Shown here: positions 17,177 through 32,210 of the stretch, in pieces
Layout: every line of letters begins with the position of its first letter
Position numbering within the stretch: the stretch's first letter is position 1
Program-made: the position numbers and the translations under genes
From: Spirosomataceae bacterium
GTDB lineage: Bacteria; Bacteroidota; Bacteroidia; Cytophagales; Spirosomataceae
Reading direction: 5' to 3'
Length of the DNA: 38,790 nt
NCBI GenBank assembly: GCA_022702045.1
Contig: JAKONH010000208.1
Location: 1-38,790, forward strand
Notes under the pieces: model-generated
The model's input: the letters and a program-made list of their open reading frames with translations, nothing else
What the model was told of the DNA's origin: nothing
Databases searched by the model: none

Positions 17177-17911
17177 ATGTTCAGACACCAAGGAAAAACC
17201 CGAACGTTACGCCATAATAAGAAGATTGCCTCGCTGCTTTCGTTCGTCGCCGGCACGGTAAACATCATTGGTTTTCTGTCTGTACAGCGACTGACGACGA
17301 ACGTAACCGGTCACTTTGCCTTCTTTATCGACGATGTGTTCAAGCTTCAGTTTGCCAGAAGCCTTGTCTACTTTTTGTACATCGCATCGTTCTTCCTCGG
17401 CTCTTTTGCCGTGAGCCTGTCCATCGAAGCCTTGTCCCGACGGAACGAGCGATTTGTGTACAGCATTCCGACGCTGACTGAGAGTTTCATTCTGCTGGTC
17501 ATTGCCATTATCGGGCCTGTCTTCGTCGCCCTCAATGCTAACCTGATCGCCTGCATTCTGCTTTTTGCCATGGGTCTGCAAAACGCGTTGGTAACCCGAA
17601 TTTCGGGCGCTATGGTCCGCACGACTCATCTGACCGGCCTATTCACTGATCTTGGAATCGAATTGGCGCAATTGTATTTCCACCCGGAAACAGGCCAAAG
17701 GGTCAAGCTGATCGCGACGATCCGGCTTCGGCTGCGCATCATCGCTTATTTTTTTGCGGGGGGCATCGTGGGCGGCATCGGCTATAGCTACGTCTCGATC
17801 CGTGCTTTGCTGATACCGGCAATCTTATTGCTCGCAGGCTTGTTTTACGACAATGCGAAAATCAGACTGGCGATCTGGAAACGCAGACAAAACCTGGTGA
17901 AGCGCGCGTAA
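17177..17911 (+). CDS. DUF1275 (YoaK-like) integral membrane protein
   Basis: This 244-residue inner-membrane protein has about six hydrophobic segments (for example LLSFVAGTVNIIGFLSVQ and FILLVIAIIGPVFVALNANL). It carries the family signatures: a Gly/Asn turn in helix 1, TTNVTGHFAFF after it, and MGLQNALVTRISGAMVRTTH-like sequence in the middle, followed by LTGLFTDLGIEL. The DUF1275 family has no established biochemical role; transport has been proposed for some members. Here it ends the plus-strand block and converges on the GH10 gene at 17956. A role in the xylan pathway is not evident. Confidence 0.82.
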   Translation: MFRHQGKTRTLRHNKKIASLLSFVAGTVNIIGFLSVQRLTTNVTGHFAFFIDDVFKLQFARSLVYFLYIASFFLGSFAVSLSIEALSRRNERFVYSIPTLTESFILLVIAIIGPVFVALNANLIACILLFAMGLQNALVTRISGAMVRTTHLTGLFTDLGIELAQLYFHPETGQRVKLIATIRLRLRIIAYFFAGGIVGGIGYSYVSIRALLIPAILLLAGLFYDNAKIRLAIWKRRQNLVKRA

Positions 17912-17955
17912 TCGGCCGGTTCTTCCGTCGGTTTACCAGGTTGCTCCAGGGCGGC

Positions 17956-19050
17956 TTATTTACCCAGCGCAATAACCTTATAAAAAGCGGGTTTGGGATT
18001 ATCGTTGCGGTCAAACAGGAGTGGGTAACTGGTGCGGCCGCGAATGGGCCAGTTGTTGAGCCAGCTATCGCCGTCGTTAACGCCCCAGAACGTGACCCGA
18101 CTGACCTTGTCTTTGTGCTTGAGAAATAGTTTGAATAAGGCTTCATAATCGGCCGCGAGCTGCTGCTGTACGCTATCGGGCAGGGCATCGGGGTACGGGT
18201 TAGCTGTGGCGTTGGCCGTCATACGCTGCCCGACATCGGCCCCCTGAACGTTGCGGGGCAGCACCTCGATATCCAATTCGGTAAACATCACTTTCAGGCC
18301 CAGGGCTGCATACTGTTTAATGCTTTCTTCGATCTCTGCCAGCGGCACCCGACCGACGTGCCAGTGGCCCTGAATGCCTACGCCATCGATACGTACCCCG
18401 GTGTCTTTGATTTTCTTAATGATGGCAATACAGCCAGCCCGTTTGGCGGGTTGTTCGTTGTTGTAATCGTTGTAATACAACTCCGTACCGGGCGACGCTT
18501 CCTGCGCGAGCCGAAACGCGTCGGTAATGTAGTTATCGCCCAGGTATTGCAGGAATACCGACTTCCGCAGCGTCCCGTCTTCGTTGAGGGCTTCGTTCAC
18601 TACGTCCCACGAAAAGACCTTGCCTTTGTAGCGCCCGGCCACGGTTTTGATGTGGTCGGAGAAGAACGTGCGAAGCGAATCCTGGCTGTGGATGCGCCGA
18701 ACAAAGCCCGGTAGCTGACTGTGCCAGATTAGTGTGTGCCCATTGATTCTGATGTTGTGTTTCTGCCCGAACTCAACCAGCTTGTCGGCCATCTCGAAGG
18801 TATAGGTATTCCAGCCCGGATGCAGCAGTGCCGATTTCATGACGTTTTCGGGTGTGGCCATGTTGAACTGACGGACAATGAACGCCGTCGTTTTCGAGTC
18901 GCGTTCCTGAATCTGTGCCACGTTCAGACAGGTGCCAATGCCGAAGTCGTTTTTGAACACATCTTTCAGCGATGGGATCGACTGGGCAAACAGGCTGGCT
19001 GGCAGGGCCGTTACGGCCAGCAGCAGAACCGCCACACGTTGGTTTTTCAT
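17956..19050 (-). CDS. GH10 endo-beta-1,4-xylanase (second copy)
   Basis: The 364-residue form starts at the ATG at 19050. The frame opens 16 codons earlier, but MKNQRVAVLLLAVTALPASLFAQ is a normal signal peptide and is preferred. Acid/base Glu153 (SWDVVNEALNED), nucleophile Glu258 (VMFTELDIEV), GHTLIWHSQLPGF and VTFWGVNDGDSWLNNWP identify GH10. It differs clearly from the plus-strand GH10, for instance in the loop after the nucleophile (about 265-300, with NATANPYPDALPD), so the two are probably not a recent duplication and may cut different xylan regions. It is the last gene of the minus-strand block, 128 bp after the double esterase. Confidence 0.95.
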   Translation of the reverse strand: MKNQRVAVLLLAVTALPASLFAQSIPSLKDVFKNDFGIGTCLNVAQIQERDSKTTAFIVRQFNMATPENVMKSALLHPGWNTYTFEMADKLVEFGQKHNIRINGHTLIWHSQLPGFVRRIHSQDSLRTFFSDHIKTVAGRYKGKVFSWDVVNEALNEDGTLRKSVFLQYLGDNYITDAFRLAQEASPGTELYYNDYNNEQPAKRAGCIAIIKKIKDTGVRIDGVGIQGHWHVGRVPLAEIEESIKQYAALGLKVMFTELDIEVLPRNVQGADVGQRMTANATANPYPDALPDSVQQQLAADYEALFKLFLKHKDKVSRVTFWGVNDGDSWLNNWPIRGRTSYPLLFDRNDNPKPAFYKVIALGK

Positions 19051-19091
19051 TGACTTGTTGAGTTGATATTTACCGTTGAGTTGAGGGCCTG

Positions 19092-19156
19092 TTGTCATCC
19101 CGAGCCTGCGGTAACGGGCGGTTTTGTCGGCTTTTACCGCAGGCTCGGGATGACAA
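19092..19156. repeat. Perfect 23-bp palindromic repeat (GTCATCCCGAG type)
   Basis: The arms at 19092-19114 and 19134-19156 (GTCATCCCGAGCCTGCGG and complement) pair without mismatch around a 19-nt loop. A run of A follows on the plus strand, i.e. T before the stem on the minus-strand transcript. It sits between the double esterase stop and the GH10 start. Its loop (GGTAACGGGCGGTTTTGTCG) is nearly the same as the one at 22439-22465, so both belong to one repeat family. Confidence 0.85.
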
Positions 19157-19178
19157 AAAAATGGTAACAGAATAACTA

Positions 19179-21176
<1,998 letters not shown>

Positions 21177-21183
21177 TCAGGAT

Positions 21184-21231
21184 GATAGGATTGACCTAAT
21201 GAAACACCCTGTAAATCAGGCCAATCCTGTC
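21184..21231. repeat. Imperfect hairpin between two esterase genes
   Basis: GATAGGATTGACCT (21184-21197) pairs with AGGCCAATCCTGTC (21218-21231) over 14 bp with two mismatches. It shares the GACAGGATT/AATCCTGTC element with the repeat at 13884-13960 and occupies the gap between the esterases at 21239 and 21119. Confidence 0.5.
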
Positions 21232-21238
21232 AAAACAA

Positions 21239-22384
<1,146 letters not shown>

Positions 22385-22413
22385 TCATCTAGCAGTATTC
22401 ATTCTCGTTTTTT

Positions 22414-22495
22414 ATCATCCCGACGCAGAATAACCCTGCGGTAATGGGCAGTTTTGTTGGCTTTTAGCGAGGATCCCTCGCAGGCTCGGGAGGAC
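22414..22495. repeat. Degenerate copy of the GTCATCCCGA palindromic repeat
   Basis: This starts ATCATCCCGAC and ends GCTCGGGAGGAC, and its centre (GGTAATGGGCAGTTTTGTTG) is nearly identical to the loop of the perfect repeat at 19092-19156. The arms have lost pairing through substitutions and an insertion. It sits in the 178-bp gap between two esterase genes. Confidence 0.65.
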
Positions 22496-22535
22496 AAACC
22501 AGCCGGAACCATGACAAACACGCTGGCGAAAACCA

Positions 22536-23624
<1,089 letters not shown>

Positions 23625-24794
23625 TTAGCGGAAGAGCAGTGGAACCGTGTCGGCCACGTATGTTTTGACGTTCATCCAGGTGTGCCCGCCGTCAGTAACC
23701 AGGCTTTTGTAAGCAACTTTTTTCGCCTTCATATAGTCCATAAATTCGACCGTGCCTTTGTACAGAAAATCGTCGCTCCCTACGCTGACCCACAGCAGTT
23801 TGAGCTGCTTGTTCGTCCGGTCAGGATTGCCGCCGATCTGGCTGAAGCTGCCGTTCATTTCCTGGGGCGACAGGTATGAACTGTAGCTGCACACCCAGGC
23901 GAATTTGTCCATATTACTAAACGCCGTCCGCAATGTTTGCCCGCCCCCGCGCGAGAAACCACCGATGGCGCGGCTCTCTTCATTGGTAATGGTGCGGTAG
24001 TTTCCCTCTATGTATGGAATCACATTGCGGGTCAGGTCCTCGCCGAAATCGTTGGCCCGCTTTACGGCATCGGCCCCGTCGCGCACGGTTGGGTCAGTGG
24101 GTTTAGCACCGCCTTTCTGCTCGGTAATCCGAGCCTCGATGTTGCCGTAGGGCATCACGACAATCATCGGCTTTGCCCGCCCGGCAGCAATCAGATTATC
24201 GAGAATCAGGTTTGTCCGGCCTACTTTGAAGAAAGTTTCTTCGGTATCGGTAGTACCGCTGATGAGGTAAAAAACGGGATACTTCACCAGATTTTTGTCA
24301 TAGCCCGGCGGGGTGTACACCACCAGTGACCCCGTCGTACCCGCTACCGACGGGTAGTATTCGTAGTTCACCGAACCGTGGGGAACGTCCTGCAAGCTAT
24401 GAATCAGGGGCGTGTCGCCGGGAATGTCGACCAGACTGGCCTTGAACCGTTCGTTCGGAAAAAACGCGACGTTAGCCGGGTCCATCACCGTCACGCCGTC
24501 AACCTGAAAGCTGTAGGGATAGATGTCGGGTTTGACGGGGGGCGTCGTCACACTCCAGATACCCTGCGCGTCTTTGGTCATGGCGAGTAGCCCTTTCTCA
24601 AACTGCGCACTCAGCTTTACATCGGTGGCCTTCGGCGCGAGGTACCGAAACGTAACGGACTTGTCGGTGTTGACCTGTGGCGACACGACCAGCGGTCCGC
24701 GTGGTGGCTGACCGAATGCGACGGTACACAGTCCGAACAGACATCCAGCAAGCAATGACCGCTTCGAACGGGTGGGATGATAACCTACTTTCAT
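23625..24794 (-). CDS. CBM48-like/CE1-type esterase with altered oxyanion-loop motif
   Basis: This is a 389-residue exported protein with the same plan as its neighbour: signal peptide (about 13-28), beta-sandwich (about 35-135), then the catalytic domain. Nucleophile Ser281 (GFSRGGGQT) and His371 (DGGHTWMNV) are present. Two features differ. The HG dipeptide before the oxyanion loop in its paralogues ([11 protein letters not shown]) is replaced by SG (LISGTTDTEET, around 177-187). A Lys/Arg/Asp-rich insertion of about 25-30 residues (around 222-250) follows the GNIEAR segment. The fold and triad suggest an active esterase, but the variant loop could shift its substrate. The ATG lies 46 bp after the upstream gene. 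Confidence 0.85.
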   Translation of the reverse strand: MKVGYHPTRSKRSLLAGCLFGLCTVAFGQPPRGPLVVSPQVNTDKSVTFRYLAPKATDVKLSAQFEKGLLAMTKDAQGIWSVTTPPVKPDIYPYSFQVDGVTVMDPANVAFFPNERFKASLVDIPGDTPLIHSLQDVPHGSVNYEYYPSVAGTTGSLVVYTPPGYDKNLVKYPVFYLISGTTDTEETFFKVGRTNLILDNLIAAGRAKPMIVVMPYGNIEARITEQKGGAKPTDPTVRDGADAVKRANDFGEDLTRNVIPYIEGNYRTITNEESRAIGGFSRGGGQTLRTAFSNMDKFAWVCSYSSYLSPQEMNGSFSQIGGNPDRTNKQLKLLWVSVGSDDFLYKGTVEFMDYMKAKKVAYKSLVTDGGHTWMNVKTYVADTVPLLFR

Positions 24795-24840
24795 TTTTCG
24801 ATAACGTTTAAAAACGCGGTAATCCGCTTAAGACCGGGGG

Positions 24841-26403
24841 TTATTTGGCCCAGGCTTCGCCTTCGGGCGTTCGTCGCCAGGTGAAGTACCGATCCAGTAC
24901 GGTCAATGCAGCGCTGCTGGGTACCGGCCCGATGTGTGGGGTCTGACTGAAGTACATGACGGCAGGCTTCGTGTTTGTGAAGACAGGCCACTGCGGTACG
25001 CCTTTCCCGTTGGGATCGCCGTGTTTGGCAAAATTGGTCCAGTACGTCCCCATCGCATTCGAAATAGCCAAGTCCGTTTTTGTCGTTTGCGGGTTGGTTG
25101 GATCGATGTGCCCGAACACGTAGGATACCTCCTGCCCATGCCCGGAACCGTATCCCGCTTTGGGCGAGTCAGCAGGGTAATCGGGATGCTGATCGAAATA
25201 GTAGTAGAATACTTTTTTCTTGCTGGTCCCGGCCTGCAACTTGGCCCAACTCCAGGTTTGCCAGCCGAAAGCCGCGTCGCGCATCAGGTCGCGGGCCGTT
25301 TTCGGAACGGTGGTCGAACCAACCGGATAGGCTTTGCTGAGGTCATCGGCGAACGGACCGTACCGTTTGTTCGTGCTCTCAATGTAATCGTCGGGTGTTT
25401 TGGGCGGGGAAAAACTGGCTCCCTCGTCGGAGTTATAGCCGACCAGAATGGGTGTCTGATTGTAGTTACCCGCTCCGTACAGTTTGTGCTGATCGTCGGG
25501 AATGACGTAGCCGTCGACAATGGGCCAGGATGAGCCAACGCCCCACCCACCCGGCAGCTTGTCGGCGTCTAGCTTGCGCAACTCGGCGATAGACGACGCA
25601 CCGGCTTTCTGCGCATAGGCTTCACCGGCTTTCTCGGCTTCGTCCAGCCGTTTCATGTTTTCACCCGGATACGTGGTGGGGCGTGTCGGCCCGAAAGACC
25701 CTCCGCTTTGTGAAATAGCCCCGTGAAACAACCCTTTGGCCTGCGGAGATGCGCACAACATGCTGACGGCAATACCGCCCGCCGACTCCCCGAAGATGGT
25801 CACTTTGGCGGGGTCACCGCCAAACGCGGCAATGTTTCGCTGCACCCACTTAAGCCCGGCGATCATGTCCAGCAACCCGTAGTTACCCGACACGTGCTGT
25901 GGATTTTCGGCGCTCAACTGCGGGTGCGCCAGAAAGCCCAGTGGCCCAACCCGGTAGGCAATACTTACCACGACGACGCCCTTCTGCGCCAGCTTTTCCC
26001 CGCTGTAGTTGGGGTCGGATGTAGCGCCGAAGCTGAAGCCCCCACCGTAAATCCAGACCAGCACGGGTATGCGTTCAGTAGCCGTTTTGACCGGGCTCCA
26101 GACATTCAGGTACAGGCAGTCTTCACTCTTTCCCGATGGTGTGTTGCCGCCCTGCACGGCTGCGGGGGCAAATTTTTTCGTATCACGCACGCCCTCCCAT
26201 CTGGCTACCGGCTGGGGCGCTTTCCACCGCAGATCGCCGACGGGCGGAGCGGCAAACGGAATACCCCGGTAGACGGTCAGTCCATCTTCGACGGTTCCCT
26301 GAACGCGCCCACCTTCGACACCAACGGAGACGGGTTGCTGGGCGAAGGTGATTGAATTGGTCAGCAATAGAACGAACGTGACGAATGAATTTACTTTTTT
26401 CAT
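24841..26403 (-). CDS. Type-B carboxylesterase, exported
   Basis: The preferred start (ATG at 26403) gives 520 residues beginning MKKVNSFVTFVLLLTNSITF, a signal peptide; a second ATG lies seven codons upstream. The COesterase hallmarks are in order: GIPFAAPPVGDLRW (48-60), EDCLYLNVW (94-102), the oxyanion motif YGGGF (119-123), nucleophile Ser207 in FGESAGG, Glu327 (NSDEGA) and His422 (GHGQEVSYVFG). Length is normal for the family. Type-B carboxylesterases in xylan loci are thought to remove acetyl or aromatic esters; the natural substrate here is unknown. It sits between the alpha/beta-hydrolase gene and the CE1 array. Confidence 0.9.
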   Translation of the reverse strand: MKKVNSFVTFVLLLTNSITFAQQPVSVGVEGGRVQGTVEDGLTVYRGIPFAAPPVGDLRWKAPQPVARWEGVRDTKKFAPAAVQGGNTPSGKSEDCLYLNVWSPVKTATERIPVLVWIYGGGFSFGATSDPNYSGEKLAQKGVVVVSIAYRVGPLGFLAHPQLSAENPQHVSGNYGLLDMIAGLKWVQRNIAAFGGDPAKVTIFGESAGGIAVSMLCASPQAKGLFHGAISQSGGSFGPTRPTTYPGENMKRLDEAEKAGEAYAQKAGASSIAELRKLDADKLPGGWGVGSSWPIVDGYVIPDDQHKLYGAGNYNQTPILVGYNSDEGASFSPPKTPDDYIESTNKRYGPFADDLSKAYPVGSTTVPKTARDLMRDAAFGWQTWSWAKLQAGTSKKKVFYYYFDQHPDYPADSPKAGYGSGHGQEVSYVFGHIDPTNPQTTKTDLAISNAMGTYWTNFAKHGDPNGKGVPQWPVFTNTKPAVMYFSQTPHIGPVPSSAALTVLDRYFTWRRTPEGEAWAK

Positions 26404-26463
26404 GGTGTATGGATTTCTCTGCATCAGACGATCGACCTAAACGGGCGTAGCCATTTCGAGTGG

Positions 26464-27357
26464 TTAGTTCGTCCAGTTGTTCCGTTTCATCCAGTCGAAG
26501 AGCGGGTCTATCCAGCCGGGCTGACGGAAAATAAAGCCGTGGTCACCTTCGGGATAAATGTGCATTTCGACGGGAATTTTCTGATGGCGCAACGTTTCAA
26601 AATACACGATGCTATTGTCTACGTCGACCACCTTATCGTCGGCCGCGTGGGGCAGGTACGTCGGGGGCGTGTTGGCCCGTACCTGCAATTCATTGGAGAA
26701 CAGTTCGATATTCTGCCGCGACGGATTCCTGCCGAGCAGATTGTCCCGCGATCCTCGGTGCGCGAGGCTATCCCGCAAGCTGATTACCGGGTATACCAGC
26801 ACCTGAAAGTCGGGGCGCAGGCTGGTGTTTTCGGGATTGTCGATCAGGGCTTTTTCGAAATGCGTCGCTTCGGTCGATGCCAGGTGACCGCCCGCCGAAA
26901 AGCCCATGATCCCAATTTTTCCCGGATCAATGCCCCACCGCGTAGCGCCTTCCCGCACCCGTTTGATGGCCTGCTGCGCATCCTGCAACGGCCCGATGGT
27001 TTTGTTGACCATAGTCGAATCGCTGGGTAGCCGGTACTTGAGCACGAAAGCTGCTACGCCTTTCTGAACCAGCGCTTTGGCTGTGCCAATACCCTCGCCC
27101 TGATATACCACCACGCCATATCCACCGCCGGGAATAACGACAATCGCCGTACCAGTGGCGATGGATTTGTCGGGCAGGTACACCTCCAGCGTCGGCCTTG
27201 TCGTACCCCGGAATACGCCCGGCGACGGTTGCACTTCCTTCACCGATGATGGCTTTGCGTTGGGTACGGTGCCGGGGTATAAGGGAATAATTTCCTGCGC
27301 CTGGGCAGACAATCCAGCCGTAAGCAACAACACCGACAACAGATGGCTCTTTTTCAT
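26464..27357 (-). CDS. Exported alpha/beta-hydrolase esterase (BD-FAE/Aes-like)
   Basis: This is a 297-residue protein with signal SVLLLTAGLSAQAQ. The oxyanion motif IPGGGYG (75-81), nucleophile Ser154 (GFSAGGHLA), the Asp240/241 pair (HAADDKVV) and His273 (EGDHGF) define an acetyl-esterase/lipase-type hydrolase. Proteins of this type are often mislabelled endoxylanase in databases, and some act as bifunctional acetyl/feruloyl esterases on corn xylan. The neighbours suggest deacetylation or feruloyl removal during xylan use. It lies 60 bp upstream of the type-B carboxylesterase and 24 bp after the CE6-like gene. Confidence 0.87.
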   Translation of the reverse strand: MKKSHLLSVLLLTAGLSAQAQEIIPLYPGTVPNAKPSSVKEVQPSPGVFRGTTRPTLEVYLPDKSIATGTAIVVIPGGGYGVVVYQGEGIGTAKALVQKGVAAFVLKYRLPSDSTMVNKTIGPLQDAQQAIKRVREGATRWGIDPGKIGIMGFSAGGHLASTEATHFEKALIDNPENTSLRPDFQVLVYPVISLRDSLAHRGSRDNLLGRNPSRQNIELFSNELQVRANTPPTYLPHAADDKVVDVDNSIVYFETLRHQKIPVEMHIYPEGDHGFIFRQPGWIDPLFDWMKRNNWTN

Positions 27358-27381
27358 GGAAGCGGAGAAATTTATACCCGT

Positions 27382-29825
<2,444 letters not shown>

Positions 29826-29852
29826 GAGCGAGATCTTGTCCGGAACCGGGTT

Positions 29853-30377
29853 CTAGTTAAGCGGACCGATGAGTTCGATAAACGTGCCGTCGGGATCCTG
29901 CACCAGTACGAAATGCGCCTTATCGTTGAGGGGCGTCGGCGTGCTGCCCCGGAAGGGCACATTCATTTTCGTCAGCCGATCGATGATCGGTTTTAATGAC
30001 TTTACATTGATGGTGATGTACTGCATACCCGTATCGTCCTGAATGAATTTTGGCTGGGGGTGCCCCGCTTTTTTGCTGAAACTCATCAGCTTCCAGTCGG
30101 TAGCGTCGGGGCTATTGTCCAGCTTCAAAATCGTTACCTGCGCCGACGCTCCGTTGGCTAGCCCCGACCGTTTGGAGAACTCGTCGGTGATCGTGAAACT
30201 CCCCGTTTTGACCATACCGATACCGTTGACATAGAAGTCGAGCGACCGGTCGAGGTCGGCCACAACCACGCCGATACCGATTACTTTGCTTGTAAAATTA
30301 GACTGAGCCTGTACCCCGTTGCTAAGCCACAGCACCAGCAGGAAAATGGGTAATCCGATACGCATCATTCGTTTCAT
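29853..30377 (-). CDS. Exported VOC (glyoxalase/dioxygenase-fold) protein
   Basis: This 174-residue protein starts with a signal peptide (IGLPIFLLVLWLSNGVQA, cleaved near residue 25) followed by a VOC domain. Two beta-alpha-beta-beta-beta modules are seen: KVIGIGVVVADLDRSLDFY with NGIGMVKTG, then QYITINVKSLKPIIDRL with FVLVQDPDGTFIELIGP. The Glu in TFIELI is the usual C-terminal metal ligand of the fold; the matching early ligand is less clear (IGIGVVV lacks the common His). VOC proteins are normally cytoplasmic, so an exported member inside a xylan operon is unusual. It might bind or transform a released aromatic or sugar product, but no function can be claimed. An ATG at codon 4 or 5 is an alternative start. 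Confidence 0.8.
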   Translation of the reverse strand: MKRMMRIGLPIFLLVLWLSNGVQAQSNFTSKVIGIGVVVADLDRSLDFYVNGIGMVKTGSFTITDEFSKRSGLANGASAQVTILKLDNSPDATDWKLMSFSKKAGHPQPKFIQDDTGMQYITINVKSLKPIIDRLTKMNVPFRGSTPTPLNDKAHFVLVQDPDGTFIELIGPLN

Positions 30378-30419
30378 AACAGAGGTGATTGATTGAGGGC
30401 GGTGCCGACTGGCCCCGCA

Positions 30420-32102
30420 TTAGTTATTAGCTTGAAACATTGAATCGTTACCACTGTAACGGAGGTAATTAAAGGACGCCTTGTTGTCGGAACTGCTTCC
30501 CGACGAGGTAGCATACAGGCCGAATACACAGCCGATGAAGCCACCCGCCACCTGCGTGCTCAGAAACTTCCCATCGACCTTGTCTTTGAGCAGCTTCCAG
30601 TCGTTGGGTTTGTCGGCCACGTAGAAATCGTACGCATCCCCTTTGGCGTCGATGCGGAGCAGTACCTTTTTCGCAACGGGTATCTGGGCCAGCAGTTCCA
30701 GGTTTTTGTCATTGGTACTCTTGAAGAGCTGCACTACGGGCTTACCCTGCTCGATCGATTTGGCCAGGAAATAAAAGTGCTTCTCGTCCTGAAAAATCAC
30801 TAATCCTGCTTTTTCGTCGGCTGACGTAGCCGTAAAGTCCAGCGCAGTTTCAGCGGTACAGTTCAGGTGCTGCTGCCGCTTGCCGATAAACGAGGGGTTA
30901 CCCATTTCCGAAATCGTTTCAGGCTTCAGGTTCATCGTTAGTCCGTTCACTTTGCTGAGGCTGTACGATTTATCGTCGCGGGTGCGCAGAAAGAGTAGGG
31001 CGGGGTCGAGTGGCTTGTCGAAGGTGATCGTGTAGGCGAAGTTACCGTTCTGGGGTCGGGCGTCCTTCTGCTTTACTTCCTTGAAGTTGCCCACGTAGCT
31101 ATAGGCAATGGGCTTTTCGCCGTGCTCGATCATGGGCCAGTCGTCGGCGGTCCAGGTCAGGGGGGCGATAAACGTTTCGCGACCGGTGTTATAGTAGTTC
31201 CCTTCGTAGGGACGGACCGCCAAAAAGATAGAGTACCACTTACCATCCGGCCCCTCTACGAACTGCGCGTGCCCGGCTGAGGTGATCGGATCTTTACGGT
31301 CGGCGGACAGACCGCGCTGGGTCAGAATCGGGTTTCCCTCGTAAGGCACGTAGGGTCCCCAGACATCTTTACTCCGCAGTACGACCTCCGAGTGATTAAC
31401 CGACGTACCGCCCTCAGCCGCGTAGAGATAGTACCAGTTGTTACGCTTCATGATATGCGGACCCTCAATCCATACGGGCTTTTTGCTCAGGTCGACCCCG
31501 CCGTTGACGAGCTGCTTTTCCTCTCCCACAACGTTCAGATTGGCAGCGTCGAATTCATACATCCGAATCGTCCGGTGGCCCGGATAGAGGGGCTTGCGGT
31601 CGGGGGCGTCGCTGTTGTACAGGATATACGCCTTACCGGTCGACTCATCGAAAAACAGCGACGGGTCAATACCCTTGACCTGCGGCAGCTTCACTGGGTT
31701 GCTCCACGGCCCCGCCGGATTCTTCGCCGTCACGACGAAGTTACCATCGTGGTCGATATCGGTACAGGTAACGTAGTAGGTGCCTTTGTGGTAGCTTATA
31801 GCGGGTGCAAACAGCCCCCGCGTCATGCGTTCGCCCATAAAATCCATCTGCTCGGGCCGGTCGATGACGTTACCGATCTGCTTCCAGTTTTTGAGGTCTT
31901 TACTGTGTAGCACCGGGATGCCGGGGAAATACGAAAACGTGGAGTTGATGAGGTAATAATCGCTGCCCACCTTCACGATACTAGGGTCGGGATAAAAGCC
32001 CGTCATAATAGGGTTGACCAGCGTTGTTGTCTGGGCCAGCGACGCATGGCTCGCTCCGGTCAGCAGGGCCGCACAGAGCGCCGTAAGAATGCGTTTTTTC
32101 AT
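30420..32102 (-). CDS. GH43 beta-xylosidase/arabinofuranosidase with C-terminal beta-sandwich
   Basis: This 560-residue exported enzyme has a signal peptide ending near HASLAQ. Propeller residues: base Asp39 (GFYPDPSIVKVG), Asp146 (KGIDPSLFF) and acid Glu213 (WIEGPHIMK), with LINSTFSYFPGIPVLHSKDL lining the site. Residues about 360-560 form a second beta-sandwich (EKAGLVIFQDEKHFYFLAK, LLRIDAKGDAYDFYVAD, SFNYLRYSG), typical of XynB-like two-domain GH43 xylosidases. It is distinct from the GH43 at 28266. Together they probably cover xylose- and arabinose-specific cleavage. The gap upstream of its ATG holds a perfect 17-bp palindrome. Confidence 0.9.
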   Translation of the reverse strand: MKKRILTALCAALLTGASHASLAQTTTLVNPIMTGFYPDPSIVKVGSDYYLINSTFSYFPGIPVLHSKDLKNWKQIGNVIDRPEQMDFMGERMTRGLFAPAISYHKGTYYVTCTDIDHDGNFVVTAKNPAGPWSNPVKLPQVKGIDPSLFFDESTGKAYILYNSDAPDRKPLYPGHRTIRMYEFDAANLNVVGEEKQLVNGGVDLSKKPVWIEGPHIMKRNNWYYLYAAEGGTSVNHSEVVLRSKDVWGPYVPYEGNPILTQRGLSADRKDPITSAGHAQFVEGPDGKWYSIFLAVRPYEGNYYNTGRETFIAPLTWTADDWPMIEHGEKPIAYSYVGNFKEVKQKDARPQNGNFAYTITFDKPLDPALLFLRTRDDKSYSLSKVNGLTMNLKPETISEMGNPSFIGKRQQHLNCTAETALDFTATSADEKAGLVIFQDEKHFYFLAKSIEQGKPVVQLFKSTNDKNLELLAQIPVAKKVLLRIDAKGDAYDFYVADKPNDWKLLKDKVDGKFLSTQVAGGFIGCVFGLYATSSGSSSDNKASFNYLRYSGNDSMFQANN

Positions 32103-32136
32103 AAGGGTTTATTCAGCATTGTATGTTTCTTTGATA

Positions 32137-32202
32137 ACCCCCACCCCCCTGAAGGGAGCTTTACTAATCAGTGGGCTAAGCGCCATTCAGGGGGGTGGGG
32201 GT
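32137..32202. repeat. Perfect 17-bp inverted repeat (ACCCCCACCCCCCTGAA)
   Basis: The arms at 32137-32153 and 32186-32202 are fully complementary around a 32-nt loop. The homopurine/homopyrimidine arms are strongly strand-biased. The repeat fills the 108-bp gap between the GH95 stop and the GH43 start. Confidence 0.75.
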
Positions 32203-32210
32203 GGGTGATT

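Noticed and set aside
24795-24840. CGATAACGTTTAAA upstream of the esterase at 24794 as a LacI operator
   Set aside because: Only the six central bases (AACGTT) are palindromic and the motif does not match the 9330 site, so it is too weak to call.
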